The notes under the pieces are model-generated. The model saw only the letters and a program-made list of their open reading frames with translations. It had not been told where the DNA came from and did no database searches. Position numbers and translations under genes: made by a program. Positions 21,364-31,927 of a DNA stretch of 64,000 bases are shown piece after piece. The first letter of the stretch is position 1. Each line of letters starts with the position of its first letter. Source of the stretch: Geosiphon pyriformis (taxonomy: Eukaryota; Glomeromycota; Glomeromycetes; Archaeosporales; Geosiphonaceae). Where the stretch lies: positions 406,088 through 470,087 of the forward strand of contig JAAOMT010000276.1 in the NCBI GenBank assembly GCA_016748015.1, read 5' to 3'.

Positions 21364-22265
21364 TAACCAATTTCTATTTCTCCATATGACCAGTACATAG
21401 TAGTCATAAAAAAGAAAATAAGAGATCAGGTTCAGATTTTTGAGGCAAAAGCAACACTTTGCAAATTAGGAAAAATTGGATTAGTCAATTTACACATACC
21501 AGCCAAGAATCACAGTTACATAAAAATCCCTATTTACAACAATACAAGAGGTATTATCGAGATACTGGAAAGAACTGCTATTAGATACTTGACCACAGAA
21601 ATTGAAGACCAATTTTCAGATACCATTCCAGACTTTCCACAACTGTGTGAATATGTGGATATTATATCACAAACAATCTATGGACAAAAAAAATGTTATC
21701 TGCTCTAACCAAAACAATTAGAACAAATGAACTTGGAAAACTTAGACTCATTTCAACAAATACAACTCAAGATGTTACTCACTAATTTCAATAACATATT
21801 TGCCAGTAAAAATAAATTTGGCAGAACTGACATTATCCAACACCAAATCAAAATGGGAGATGCAATGCCAATTAAACAGAGAGCATACAAAGTACTACTA
21901 GCCAGCCATGAGATTATTCATCAAGAAATCAATCAGATGCTTGACAATGGGCTAATTCAGCCATCAATGAGCCCATGGTCATCACCAGTGATACTAGTCT
22001 ATAAGAAAAATGGAAAAATCTGCTTTTGTGTGGATTACCAGAAACTAAATAGAATAACCAAAGGATATAGTTACCCAATTCCAAAAATTTAAGAGCTGTT
22101 CAATGCTTTTGAAGAAAAGAAATGGTTTTCAACTTTAGACTTGGACAGTGGTTATTGGCAAGTAGCCATAAAACCAGAAGACAAAAAGAAAATGGCTTTT
22201 ACAACTTGGAAAGAAAATTTCGAATTTAAAGTGATGCCATTTGGATTGATGAATGCTCCAGCCAC
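21364..22265 (+). pseudogene. pol: B2 linker and RT, 5' half
   Basis: Starts with the unknown linker domain (FEAKATLCKLGKIGL; IPAKNHSYIKIPIYNN) after a TAA at 21364, then a second block (EYVDIISQTIYG). RT begins near 21850 and shows MSPWSSPVILVYKKNGK, FCVDYQKLN (about 22027-22053), LDLDSGYWQVAI (about 22138-22173) and MPFGLMNAPA. Element C interrupts it at 22265, inside the conserved FGL-NAP block. A TAA at about 22090 replaces a sense codon. Confidence 0.85.
22262..22265 (+). repeat. Left target duplication of C
   Basis: CCAC here pairs with TCAT at 31928-31931, which differs by two C-to-T changes. Joining the flanks restores the B-family RT reading frame. Confidence 0.6.
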
Positions 22266-23202
22266 TGTTATGAGTAAACTTGGCGGGGTATAGTGGTAAC
22301 GTTTAGTGCTCTATTTTTGGGTTATCTTTCAAAGTTGTCTGCTTTTTCTGCCATGTCAGTGTTATCAGTCTCTGAAGATTTATTTCTGGATGTGAATTTA
22401 CCCATTGAGTTTTTTGGTTATAAGGCACAGAGTTTGTCTTTTATCAATTGCAACATTTTTCGTAATTGTAAGTTTTTTTTTCCATGCTAATGAGTGCAGT
22501 TGTTAGGATTTGGCATTGTCTTTTCATTCTTCTGGTAAGCTACCAAGATAACATTAATATCCAAAACTTAGAAGAAGCTTCCTTTTTTTATTAGGCTATT
22601 ACAAAATCTATTCCAAGACAGTCAATTTTTTTATGTTGCTACTCCAAACAAAAGAAGAAAGAAAAGAAAAAAATAAAGAAAGAAAAAGAAAAGAAAAAAA
22701 AGAAAAAGAATTAGTTCCTGTCAATCACTATGATTAAGAGCAATTGGTCTAAATTGTTAAGGTTTGAGGTATTTATGCTAATGACATCTGTCCTGAAATG
22801 AAGATAGAAAATACTGATTTTGATTTTTAATTGAAATCCATAATATTGGCAAACATAAAATGGTAAATTAAATTTCTTTTTGGTTTTTGATATTTTATTG
22901 TATTTTGGACTATGAATATATGATAAGTATAATACAAAGTAAAATTGATTGCTAACTAATTGTCTTTTTAATTTCTACAACTACTTGCTTTAATACATTC
23001 TTTTGGTTTTACAGGATTGTTTTCAATTGCTTCACTATTGCTAGTTATTACTAGCTATTGCTCATTATTGCTAGCTATTGCTTGTGTTTACTAGCTATTG
23101 CTCACATTTGTCCTGTGTTACTTTGAGTTGTATTGTGTTTTTCTTGTCATGTTTCTTTGTCATGTTTTTCCATAGCTTTTTGGTTTTTCTACTTGGGTAA
23201 TA
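22266..23202 (-). repeat. C 3' LTR
   Basis: 937 bp, alignable end to end with 31001-31927. The plus strand starts TGTTATGAGTAAACTTGG and ends GGGTAATA (TAACA in the other copy). It has an A/G-rich tract at about 22649-22711, which is CT-rich in element sense, and an array of short TATTGCTAGC-type repeats at about 23022-23106 (upstream in sense). No clear TATA box. Confidence 0.9.
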
Positions 23203-23218
23203 TTATCCCTCCCTTTTT
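23203..23218 (-). other. C polypurine tract
   Basis: In element sense AAAAAGGGAGGGATAA immediately precedes the 3' LTR, parallel to the B1 and B2 tracts. Confidence 0.8.
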
Positions 23219-23948
23219 AAAATTGAGCTTCTGTGAAATCATCTATTTTAGCCAAGTTTGTGTTTTCCATAAAAAACTCAAATGTTGCCTTTAGTATTGC
23301 TTTTTGTAGGACTTCAAATTGGGTGTTTGTCATCTGTCCTATGTTGTTAACTGTGATAGTTTTCAGAATTTTGTCTAGTAGTACTATTGGACAGTGTTTA
23401 AATGCTAAATATAGTTGGTATGTTGTTTTGTAGTATAGGTTTAAGTTGTTTCTTCCCACAAATTCTTCTACTTGTCTGTGGGCTTCTTTGTTGATTGATT
23501 GATGGTTGAGGTTTTTGTATGACTATCTAATCCTAATTGTAACCCAATTTTAAATAGCCAATAGATGAGTAGAAGTTTTTTTTTCCATTTTTTTGCATTT
23601 TCAGATGTCCATTCTCTTGTTACTGGCTCTGGTGTTTGTCTGTTCAGACTCTTCCTTATTTTCTTAATTCTCACTCAACACAGTTCTATTTTTGTTACTT
23701 TCTCCTTCTTCTTAGCTGTGTCAGGTTCTATCTCTGCCATATTTATTTATTTTTTTTTCATAGAGATAGGTTTGCTTGTAAGGATGGGACAGCTTAGTTC
23801 TAGTTGAACTCTCGTCCATCTCTTTCTTGCTCTTATTCCTGTATTGTATTTTTTTTTTATTAATTGTGATTTTTATTTGAGTAGAAGATTGTTGAATTGC
23901 ATCAAACAGTTGTTTCAAAAGTTGTAGAATTTGATCTGAAAGGTTCAT
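23217..23948 (-). pseudogene. C Pol C-terminal extension, unknown function
   Basis: About 244 codons between integrase and the 3' LTR. The N-terminal part, MNLSDQILQLLKQLFDAI then IKITINKKKI, aligns with the B1 start and its ITINQQTI. The C-terminal part, MTNTQFEVLQKAILKATFEF ending FTEAQF, aligns with the B TNTQFEELQ...GAQY end. The middle is disrupted by stops and one frame change near 23470-23674. Upstream the frame is continuous with the integrase tail (IRPENIPRDLTLIIII near 24060-24100) except for two TAG codons, again pointing to a Pol extension. No membrane or signal segment; no family recognised. Confidence 0.65.
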
Positions 23949-26900
23949 GTTAAAAAAGATTCTATCGTTTTCTTGTTGTTTTCTGAGTGGTATATATACT
24001 TGAATTTTCTAATTTAATTTGCTACATGTTGTCTATGTTTCAATAATGATGATTAGAGTTAGATCTCGTGGTATATTTTCTGGTCTGATTAATAGAATTT
24101 GTGTTCCTAGTTGATGTACTGATGACGATAACTGTTGTTTCACATGATAAATTTTTAATTGATTTCCATGAGCTACTTTCTTTAAAATTCTGTCTTCCAA
24201 TTGTAATTTGTAAGCTCCATTTCCTAAAGCTTTGTGTATGTAAAATGGGCTGTCTTACTTTGGGTCAAACTTTCTGCTCCATTGTTTTTCTGCTTTTGTA
24301 TGATGTAACAGTACTTGGTTTCCAATCTTAAATTCCATTGGTTGTTTAAGTAGGTGATTGTCATGTCTTTTTTTTTGTCATTTTTGAACATTACTAATAT
24401 TTTCAGCTGCTATTCTACGATTGTTTTTTAACATTTCCATTAGCTGATACATTTTTTGGCATAAGGTAACTTCAAAATTTTCTTTATTGATAGTTTTTAT
24501 TGGGTAGGACACTATTTTTTGTTCAATAGGTAATGTTGTTTTTCTTCCATAAACTAATTTGAATGGTATAAACTGTGTCGTATTTTGCTTTAATGTTCAA
24601 TATACAAAGAGTACAGAAGGTATGAATAAGTCTTATTTTTGTTTGTTTTTGTAACTTATTTTTGTTAATGCTTCACATAATGTTCTGTTAAACTGTTTCA
24701 CCAGTCCATTTGTTTATGAGTGATATGGTGACAATAATGGTCATTTTATACCAAAACATTGACTCAATTCAGTTAACATAGTATTGGCAAAATGTGTTCC
24801 TTAGTCTGATAACAGTTCTTTCAATTTTGGTGTATGAATTCAGCTACTGTTTTGGCATTAGCTACTTGGATTGTTCTTGCTTCTGGCCATTTTGTAAGAT
24901 AGTTTATGGCTACCATGATGTAACAATTTCTTTTGGATGTAATCAAAAAAAGACCAACCAAATCGATCCCAATTCTATTAAATGGATTTCCAACTGGAAT
25001 GGATCAAAATGGTTTCATTATTCTGGCTCCTTCTCTTCACTGGCATAAGTCACAATTAAGAACATATTCGAAGATATTCTTATACATTGTAGGCCAATAG
25101 TATAGATTTGTTGTTTTTTCTAGAGTTGTGTTTTTGTTGAAGTGTTTTGTAGTTGGGTCAAAATGCATACTATATAATATAGCTTCTTTTTTACTGTCCT
25201 TGATCAATCGTTGTGGAGTGGTGTGGTTTTGTCATTTTCAATAATAGAGTTGGTCATTTTAAATAAAGTAACTTTGCATTTGTTTTCATATGGTATTTTG
25301 TTTCTGTTAAGATAATATCTCCTTGAAACTTAGTGTTAATAAGTACTGATGTAATTGCTGATAAGTAAGTGTGTTCATGGGTCTGAGATTAGGTTTGTGG
25401 CATCCTTAACAAACTGTTGGCATTGGTATTCTTGGATTCTTCCTTGTAATGAACTTTAAGTGAAAATTTTTGCAGATAAGTACTCCATCTTGCATATTTT
25501 CCTTCCAGCTGTGGGTTATTGAGTAACTAAATGAGTCCCTTATGATCGGTATATAGGTCAAATGGTTGCCTAAGGTAGTGTTTCCATGTTTGTATGGCCC
25601 AATAAATAGCGAGGCATTCCAAATTCATTGTGCTATATATTTTTTCTGCTGGACTAGTACTATAACTGGTGTAGGCAATTAGATGTTCTCTTCTGTTTAG
25701 TCTTATTTGTGATAATACAGCTCCTAATGTATTTTTTGATACATCTGTAGTAACAATGAATTGTTTGGTAAAGTCAGAATAGATTAGTATTGGAGATGTG
25801 ATTAATTACTGTTTAAAATAGTTAAAGGTCTTTTGTTGCTCTTCTTTCTACAGATATGGCATGTATTTGGACAACAAGTGATGAAGGGGTTTTGCAATAG
25901 TTGAGAATCCTTTGACAAATTGGCAGTAGTATCCAGCCAATTCTAAAAATCTTTGCAGCTCTCGTAGATTGATTGGGGCTAAAAAATCCTTGACTTTTTG
26001 GATTTTGTCTGGATTGGGTTTTACTCTATCTTTGTCAATCATGTGTCCTAAGAATTTCAGTTTGGTTTTCTCAAAGAAGCATTTATTAGGATTGAGTTTC
26101 AATCTGGCATCTCAAAGGCATTTAAAGACTTGTTGTAGGTAGAACAAATATTTATTGAATATTTCCAAGAAGACATTGGTGTTGTCTAAGTATACTATGA
26201 CTGATTTCCACAAAATTTTTTTATACACGACATCCATGAGACATTGAAAGGTAGTGGAAGCATTGCACAATTCAAAAGGCATCATATTGAATTCAAAGTT
26301 TCTGTCTTGGGTAGTGAATGCCATTTTCTCTTTGTCTTTTGGGTCCATTTTGACTTGCCAATATTCACTGACTAGATCTAATGATAAGAACCATTTTTTC
26401 TTTCCTAAGTTGTCTAAAATTTCTTGGATAACAGGAGTAAGATAGCTATCTCCTCAGGTAACACTATTTAATTTCCAGTAATCCACACAAAATCATACCT
26501 TTTTGTAACTAAGACCAAGGGCTTAATGATTTTTTAATCAGTCCATTGTCAAGCATTCGTTATACTTTCTGCTTAATCAGATTATTACCAGATGAGGGTA
26601 CTCGGTAAGCTTACTGTTTAATAGGTTGAGAATTTCGAGTGTTAATCTAGTGTTTTATGATGTCAGTGCATCCAAACTCATTTTTGCTGGCAAAGACATT
26701 GGCATATTGGTTCAATAGAATCTTAAGTTACATTTGCTGTAAAGTGCTCAGGTTTCCCAAATTGAGTTTATTGATTTCTTTTGGCATGAACAAATAACTT
26801 TTTTTTGGCAAATTCCATATTTGTGAGGTAATGTCACAGAACAAGAACAATTGAGTGAAGTCTGGAATGGGCTGGAGTTTTTCTGAATTCTGAATATTTG

Positions 26901-27179
26901 AAGATATGGAACCAATAAGGGTTCCTTCAGGAATTTTGATAACGTTTTTGGTCAGATTGTGGATGGGAATTTTGAAGTGTTTATAAGCTTTGGCTGGTAA
27001 GTACAGATTAGCAATGTCAGCTAGTGAGCAGATCTCAAGATTGGCCTTGAAGATTAGTGCTTGGTTTTAAATCTTTTGGTCAACTTTGAGAATGTACTGC
27101 TGATAAGGAGGGATGAAAATGATGGTGTTAGTGTAAATAAGTTCTACCTAATCATTATTCTTCTCCATAAAATTGACCA
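23949..27179 (-). pseudogene. pol: C pol: linker, RT, RNase H, integrase
   Basis: The linker region (about 26850-27100) precedes RT, which shows KMAFTTQDRNFEFNMMPFEL near 26265-26325 and VYLDN at 26181-26195, where the second catalytic Asp is Asn. The connection ends with CFFEKTKLKFLGHMI near 26035-26080. RNase H (TTDVSKNTLGAVLSQI near 25705-25750; DLYTDHKGLI near 25530-25560) is followed by integrase (GNPFNRIGIDLVG near 24960-25000; YLTKWPEAR near 24875-24900). Several frameshifts and more than a dozen stops break integrase. Neighbours are dUTPase upstream and the unknown C-terminal extension downstream. Confidence 0.8.
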
Positions 27180-27610
27180 TTATGTTCCCTCTTTCACTTG
27201 AGCCAAATTCATTGATTCCTTAGGCAGTAAGGCTTAATTTTTCTTGGGTGGTAATTAAAGCTAGTTGGAGTATTTTGACTAAAGGTAGGAAGATGGCTTG
27301 GGCAATCTTTTCATGAGATTTGATCTTATAGGATTTGTCTGAATTGTTCTGCAGCATCAAGATGATGTTTTTTGTATAGCCAGCATTGATAATTTTTCCT
27401 TTTATGTCAATTTCTTTCTTTGTAAGGCTTGATCTAAATGCTATTTGTACTATGGTGTTAACAGGAATTTCTAATACTATTTTGAGATCTATTTTTACCA
27501 GGGAATGTGGGGCTATAACTATGGGTGATTGTCCAGAGTATCTTAAATCAAAACCTGCATTAGTCTTATGCACTCTTTCTGGACATATTCTTTTGTCATT
27601 GTCACTGTAT
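27180..27610 (-). pseudogene. C dUTPase domain
   Basis: Trimeric-type dUTPase. Motif 1 is NAGFDLRYSG (about 27535-27565), with Asn where the family has Asp. Motif 2 is FRSSLTKKEI (about 27415-27445). Motif 3 is IINAGYTKNI (about 27367-27397), with Asn replacing the Asp that should position the catalytic water. Motif 4 is HEKIAQAIFLPLVK (about 27275-27317). After one TAG, motif 5 is NEFGSSERG (about 27187-27213). Asp-to-Asn at motifs 1 and 3 fits G-to-A decay and would inactivate this copy. The presence of the domain in both B and C implies acquisition before they split. Confidence 0.87.
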
Positions 27611-28559
27611 CATTTTAATTCTAATTCTTTGAAGAGGTTGAGATACATGAAGTATTGTTCTATTTCAGTAGTCTGATTTGGCTCTTGAAATAACATGTTC
27701 TTGGCAAGTAATTCCTCTTTTTCTTCAGGCTCAAGTAATTTGGTGATTGAATATAGGATTCTGGAAAGCAAGTTGAACATGAAATTACACTCATCACAAT
27801 ATTGAAAATGGCAAGAAATTAAGCAATGATTGCATAGTTTGGTATTTAGATCAGCTAGCTGCTGTTCTTGCTCTTTTTGGGTTGGGGCCAATTCTTGATA
27901 TTGGTTCTGAAATGCATCAGAGTGATCTGTGATGAAATCATCCACGGAGTAGTCAGATTCATTATATTCGAGTGTCCAAGAGTTGTCTTTGATTTCTCGT
28001 ATTTTTTTGGGCATAGTGCCTTTGGCTTTGGTGCTTGCTATTCTTCAGATTTTGTGATTATCATGTGGATAACCGTCTAACCTATTGAGTGCTCATTTCT
28101 AAGCATTCTTAATGAGAGTTTTCTTTTATACCCAATCATTAATTAATATGGTGTACTGACAAGTCTTGTCACATGTTTTTTCTCTGCCAGGCACATTATT
28201 TTAGAGTTCTTTATTAGGCAGGATCTCATTACATGCAAGGCATAACATGTTGTTTCATTTGCCTTGTCATTTCGGTCATCCAAATTTTTTCAGTAAACAA
28301 GGTTTGCAGTAGTATTTGGTGGCAGTAGACCATTTTTTATTATTCTTGATACATGTGCTCATTGTGGATAGCTTCTTTTCACAATCAACATTATTAGTTT
28401 TGGAGGTTGGTAAAATAAATTTCTTTGGTCCAAGATTATGTATCCTAGTGATGATAATTGGAGTTCTTTTTTGGCTCTGCCTTTTTTTTTTTTTTCAGGT
28501 TGGTGGTAGAAGTAGTTCAGTTTGATAATTGTCCGCCCATGAAACCTGATAGATTTCAA
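27611..28559 (-). pseudogene. C cysteine-rich module and linker
   Basis: Same position as in B. Cys pairs appear in VDCEKKLSTMSTC (about 28345-28385), YYCKPCLLKKFG (about 28285-28320), MLCLACNEIL (about 28225-28255), KTCDKTC (about 28165-28185) and CNHCLISCHFQYCDECN (about 27790-27835). The Asp/Asn/Ser-rich tract of B is replaced by an acidic Glu-rich linker (LEPEEKEELL near 27710-27740). Probable zinc-binding domain(s), function unknown. Broken by TAG/TGA at former Trp and Gln codons. Confidence 0.58.
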
Positions 28560-29299
28560 TGGTCAATGGTAGTGGTGTGTCTTCGAATTCAATAAGGAGT
28601 TCCTCAGTATGTTGGGTTTTAAAGTGTCTGCACATAACTGGAACTTGGGCATGCTGTCCATTAAATGTGAATTGAAGTTCTTAGGTGTTCCAGTCGAGTG
28701 TAGCATTAGCTTTTAACAGCCAATCATTTCCTACTAGAGCTTGATATTAAGTAACTTCTATAATAAGTACTTTGGTAAAAATCTGGATTTTATTAATCTC
28801 GAAGGAGAAGTTGTCAATTTTTCTTATTAGGGTTTTTGTGTTTCCATCTGCTGTAATGATTTAAGCAGTAGTAACATGGTTTACTTGGCAACCTAGTTGG
28901 TTTATAAGCTGCTTTATGATTATGCTACTGGCTAATCCACTATTCAGAATTAATTTAATGTCTATTCCACAGGTATAGATTTATCAAAACCCTGGTCTTC
29001 CATAAAACCAAGATAGGAAGCTTGATTTGGGTATCCAGTTGGTGCTGGTCGAGATTGGGCAGGACTGCGAGAGATTGGTTGAGACAGTTCACTGTTGGTT
29101 TGCACTTAATTGTTGTTGGAATTGATTATAATCTATGGCTTGAGGTCTGGGCTGGCTGTAAGGGGGAGTTTGATAATAAAGGATTGTTTGTGTTATTGGT
29201 GATAGTTGATAATAATTCCAGGGCAGTGGTTGAGTGTATGAGACTTGTTGTGCATACTGGGACAGTTGATTTTAAGGTATGAAATATTGGAATACCATG
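28560..29299 (-). pseudogene. C protease segment, catalytic Asp lost
   Basis: Retropepsin-like region. The motif reads Asn-Ser-Gly at 28936-28944 (LILNSGLASSII), so the catalytic Asp codon GAT has become AAT. The later block ALVGNDWLLK (about 28715-28742) is intact. TAA codons replace Gln in at least two places. Homologous to the B1 and B2 proteases at the same place in the polyprotein. Confidence 0.78.
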
Positions 29300-30939
29300 T
29301 TTTACTAATATCTTGGTTGCTGGTATTGGTTTCCTTAAGTTTGGTCTATTATCTTTTTTCTGCAGTTATGGGCAATATGTTCAGGTTTCTGGTAGTAGTA
29401 ACAGTTGTGGAGATTGAATCTCCAAGGTTGTTGCTGTTGCTGACAGTTCTGTTACTGGGAGTATCTGCTGTTGTTGTTATTTTCTTTTCATTGTGATGGT
29501 TGGTAAGTTTCTATGGTTTCAGTTAAAAATTCCTCAATTTTCTGAGTTAATTTTTCACTTAATTGGATTATCTTTGCATTGATGTCAGAGATTTTATTGA
29601 TGGCTAAATTAATAACTTGGATATGGTTTGCTTCTTGTTTTGCAGACTCAAAATCACAAGTGAGAGTGACTGCTTTTTGTAGGGTTGTCAGATGATGAAG
29701 TTATATAAACCTTAGGTGACTGCTCCTTAGTTTTTTAATGAATTGATTGAGAATTTGTGCAGTGGTATAATAATTCTACTTAATGGCTAGAATTTGTCAA
29801 AAGACCTGATTGAATCTTCCGAGATAAGTAGTTACTGCTTCATGGTCATTTTGTTTTATTATACTGAATTGATTTTGCAATTAAATGAGTGTATTAAAGT
29901 CACAAAAGTATTGCAGAAATGCAAGTTTAAACTCTGTAAAGGAGGTAGGCTTCTCTGCAAAACTCTGGTACCACGAATTGGCAGTTCCAGTCAAAAAGAA
30001 TGGCAGTGTCTGAATTGTGTGATTGTTGTCCCAACCATTAGTGGTAATGGCTTTTTTAGCATCTGTGATCCAAGAATATGCATTATCTTTTTCACCAGAG
30101 AATTTCTCCAATTTAGTAATATTCCAGTAAGCCATAATCTGGTTAATGAGTGAAATATTACTAGTTATGTTTAAGGAAATTGGTGTCTGCATATTCGAGT
30201 GTTCTCTGGGTGCTAATGCTGATTGTTTTTCTTTGTTACTTGTACCAATAGATTGTAAGATAGCTGTTTTCTCTGTCAAGGAAGATGCTGATTCTGCTGG
30301 GTTTTGTGCTGGTGGTTGTTTCCAAGTTGACATGTTTTTTTCTGTTTGACTGGCTGTTGGGATAAGATTTTCAAACAGTGATCCGTATTCTCCTAATGAT
30401 TTGGTCCAACTGTATTGACCCCAAGGGTGTGGATTTCCAGGAGTTTGTGGTGTTTTTAACTGGGTTTCTGGGGGTGGGTTGAATACAATTCTACTTTGGG
30501 GTGTCTAATGATATAATAAAGTTGTTGGGAAGAAGATCCTTGGTTTCTTGGTAATCATGGACTTGTCTTGGGCAGTTGTGGGATTATTGGATCTATCTTC
30601 ATATTCCTCCAGATCAGATTTTACTGGTTGTTGTATTTAAGGGAATTGTTGTGTTATGTAGTGTTTAATGTCTGTATTGACTATGTATAGAGTTTCAGTG
30701 ATTGCTCAAGTAGTGGTAGTTGTTAAGTACCCTAATAAGGTTTGATAGATTTGTTCTCCAAGTCTTTCTGTATCAGTTGTGCGTCCTAACAAGCAGTTGA
30801 TTTTTGCATTAATATAGTTGCAAAAATCACTTTCTGTGATAGTAGTTTCTGCTGGTATTTCTAGATCTTTTTGAAAGTATTGAAATAGTGCTTTTCTATA
30901 TGAGGAGTGGTCTTTTCTTATTGTTCCAATAGTTGCCAC
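29300..30939 (-). pseudogene. gag: C gag, broken
   Basis: The frame is first open at about 30939 (GTG). A TAA just upstream may be a former Gln codon, so the start is uncertain. Landmarks are an N-terminal block (YRKALFQYFQKDLEI), a Pro-rich middle, a 150-codon open stretch at 29881-30333 with the gag core NSWYQSFAEKPTSFTEFK (about 29940-29990), and a CCHC knuckle near 29350-29395 degraded to CYYYQKPEHIAHNC (one Cys is Tyr and one Gly is Glu, both G-to-A). A TGA follows PSQ near 29493, the place of the B PPQ stop. Confidence 0.75.
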
Positions 30940-30981
30940 TTTTGTGTATCTTTAGAGTGCTCTGTCTCTGTGGATTTATAA

Positions 30982-30998
30982 CCTTACAGAGAGCACCA
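30982..30998 (-). other. C primer binding site
   Basis: In sense TGGTGCTCTCTGTAAGG, identical to B1, two bases from the 5' LTR. The LTR carries AGAGCACTAAA (rc of 31037-31047), which can pair with it over 11 positions including one G-U. Confidence 0.75.
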
Positions 30999-31000
30999 AA

Positions 31001-31927
31001 TGTTACAAATAAACTTGGCAGAGTATGGTGATAATGTTTAGTGCTCTATTTTTGGGTTATCTTTCAAGGTTGTTTGCTTTTTTTACTGTGTCAGTGTTAT
31101 CAGTCTCTAAAGGTCTATTCTTGGATGTAAATTTACCCATTGAGTTCTTTGGTTATAAGGCACAGAGTTTGTTTTTTGTCAATTGCAACATTTTTCGTAA
31201 TTGTAAGTTTTCTTCTCCATGCTAATGAGTGCAGTCATTAGGATTTGACATTGTTTTTTTACCCTTCTGGTAAGCTACCAAGATAATATTAATATCCAAA
31301 ACTTAGGAGAAGCTTCTCTTTTTTACCAGGCTATCATAAAGTCTATTCCAAGACAGTCAATTTTTTTATGTTGCCACTCCAAACAAAAGAAAAAAGAAAA
31401 GAAAAAAATAAAGAAAGAAAAAGAAAAGAAAAGAAAGAAAAAGAATTAGTTCCTGTCAATCACCGTGATCAAGAGTGATTGGTCTAAATTGTTAAGGTTT
31501 GAGGTGTTTATGCTAATGGCATCTGTCCCAGAACAAAGATAGAAAATACTGATTTTGATTTTTAATTGAAATCTGTAATATTGGTGAACATAAAGTGGTA
31601 AATTGAATTTCTTTTTGGTTTTTAATATTTTATTGTATTTCGGACTATAGATATATGATAAGTATAATACAAAGTAAAATTAATTGCTAACTAACTGTCT
31701 TTTCAACTTCTACAACTACTTGTTTTTATACATTTTTTTGGTTTTACAGGATTGCTTTCAATTGCTTCACTATTGCTAGCTATTGCTCATTATTGCTAGT
31801 AATTGCTCACATTTGCTAGCTATTGCTCGTGTTTGTCCTGTGTTACTTCGAGTTGTACTGCATTTTTCTTGTCATGTTTCTTTGTCATGTTTTTCCATAG
31901 CTTTTTGGTTTTTCTACTCGGGTAACA
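31001..31927 (-). repeat. C 5' LTR
   Basis: 927 bp, TGTTACAAATAAAC...GGGTAACA on the plus strand. Short TATTGCTAGC-type repeat array at about 31750-31835. A/G-rich tract at about 31383-31446. Differences from the other C LTR look mainly C/T and G/A. Confidence 0.9.

Larger units (their letters stand above)
22266..31927 (-). mobile_element. C: Ty3/gypsy retrotransposon encoding a dUTPase, inserted in B2 RT
   Basis: Complete minus-strand element with LTRs 22266-23202 (937 bp) and 31001-31927 (927 bp), PBS and polypurine tract. Its domain order equals family B: gag, protease, Cys-rich module, dUTPase, linker, RT, RNase H, integrase, C-terminal extension. Proteins are clearly related to B but diverged, and the LTRs share no obvious overall similarity with B, so it is a separate family. 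Coding decay is heavier than in B1, with many stops and frameshifts in integrase. The 9662-bp insertion plus 4-bp duplication is a multiple of three, which is why the B2 frame continues across it. Confidence 0.9.

Noticed and set aside
22649-22711. A/G-rich tract as a minisatellite of interest
   Set aside because: It is a simple purine tract (CT-rich in element sense) at the expected leader position of the C LTR; B has a similar one. It is probably a promoter-proximal pyrimidine tract.
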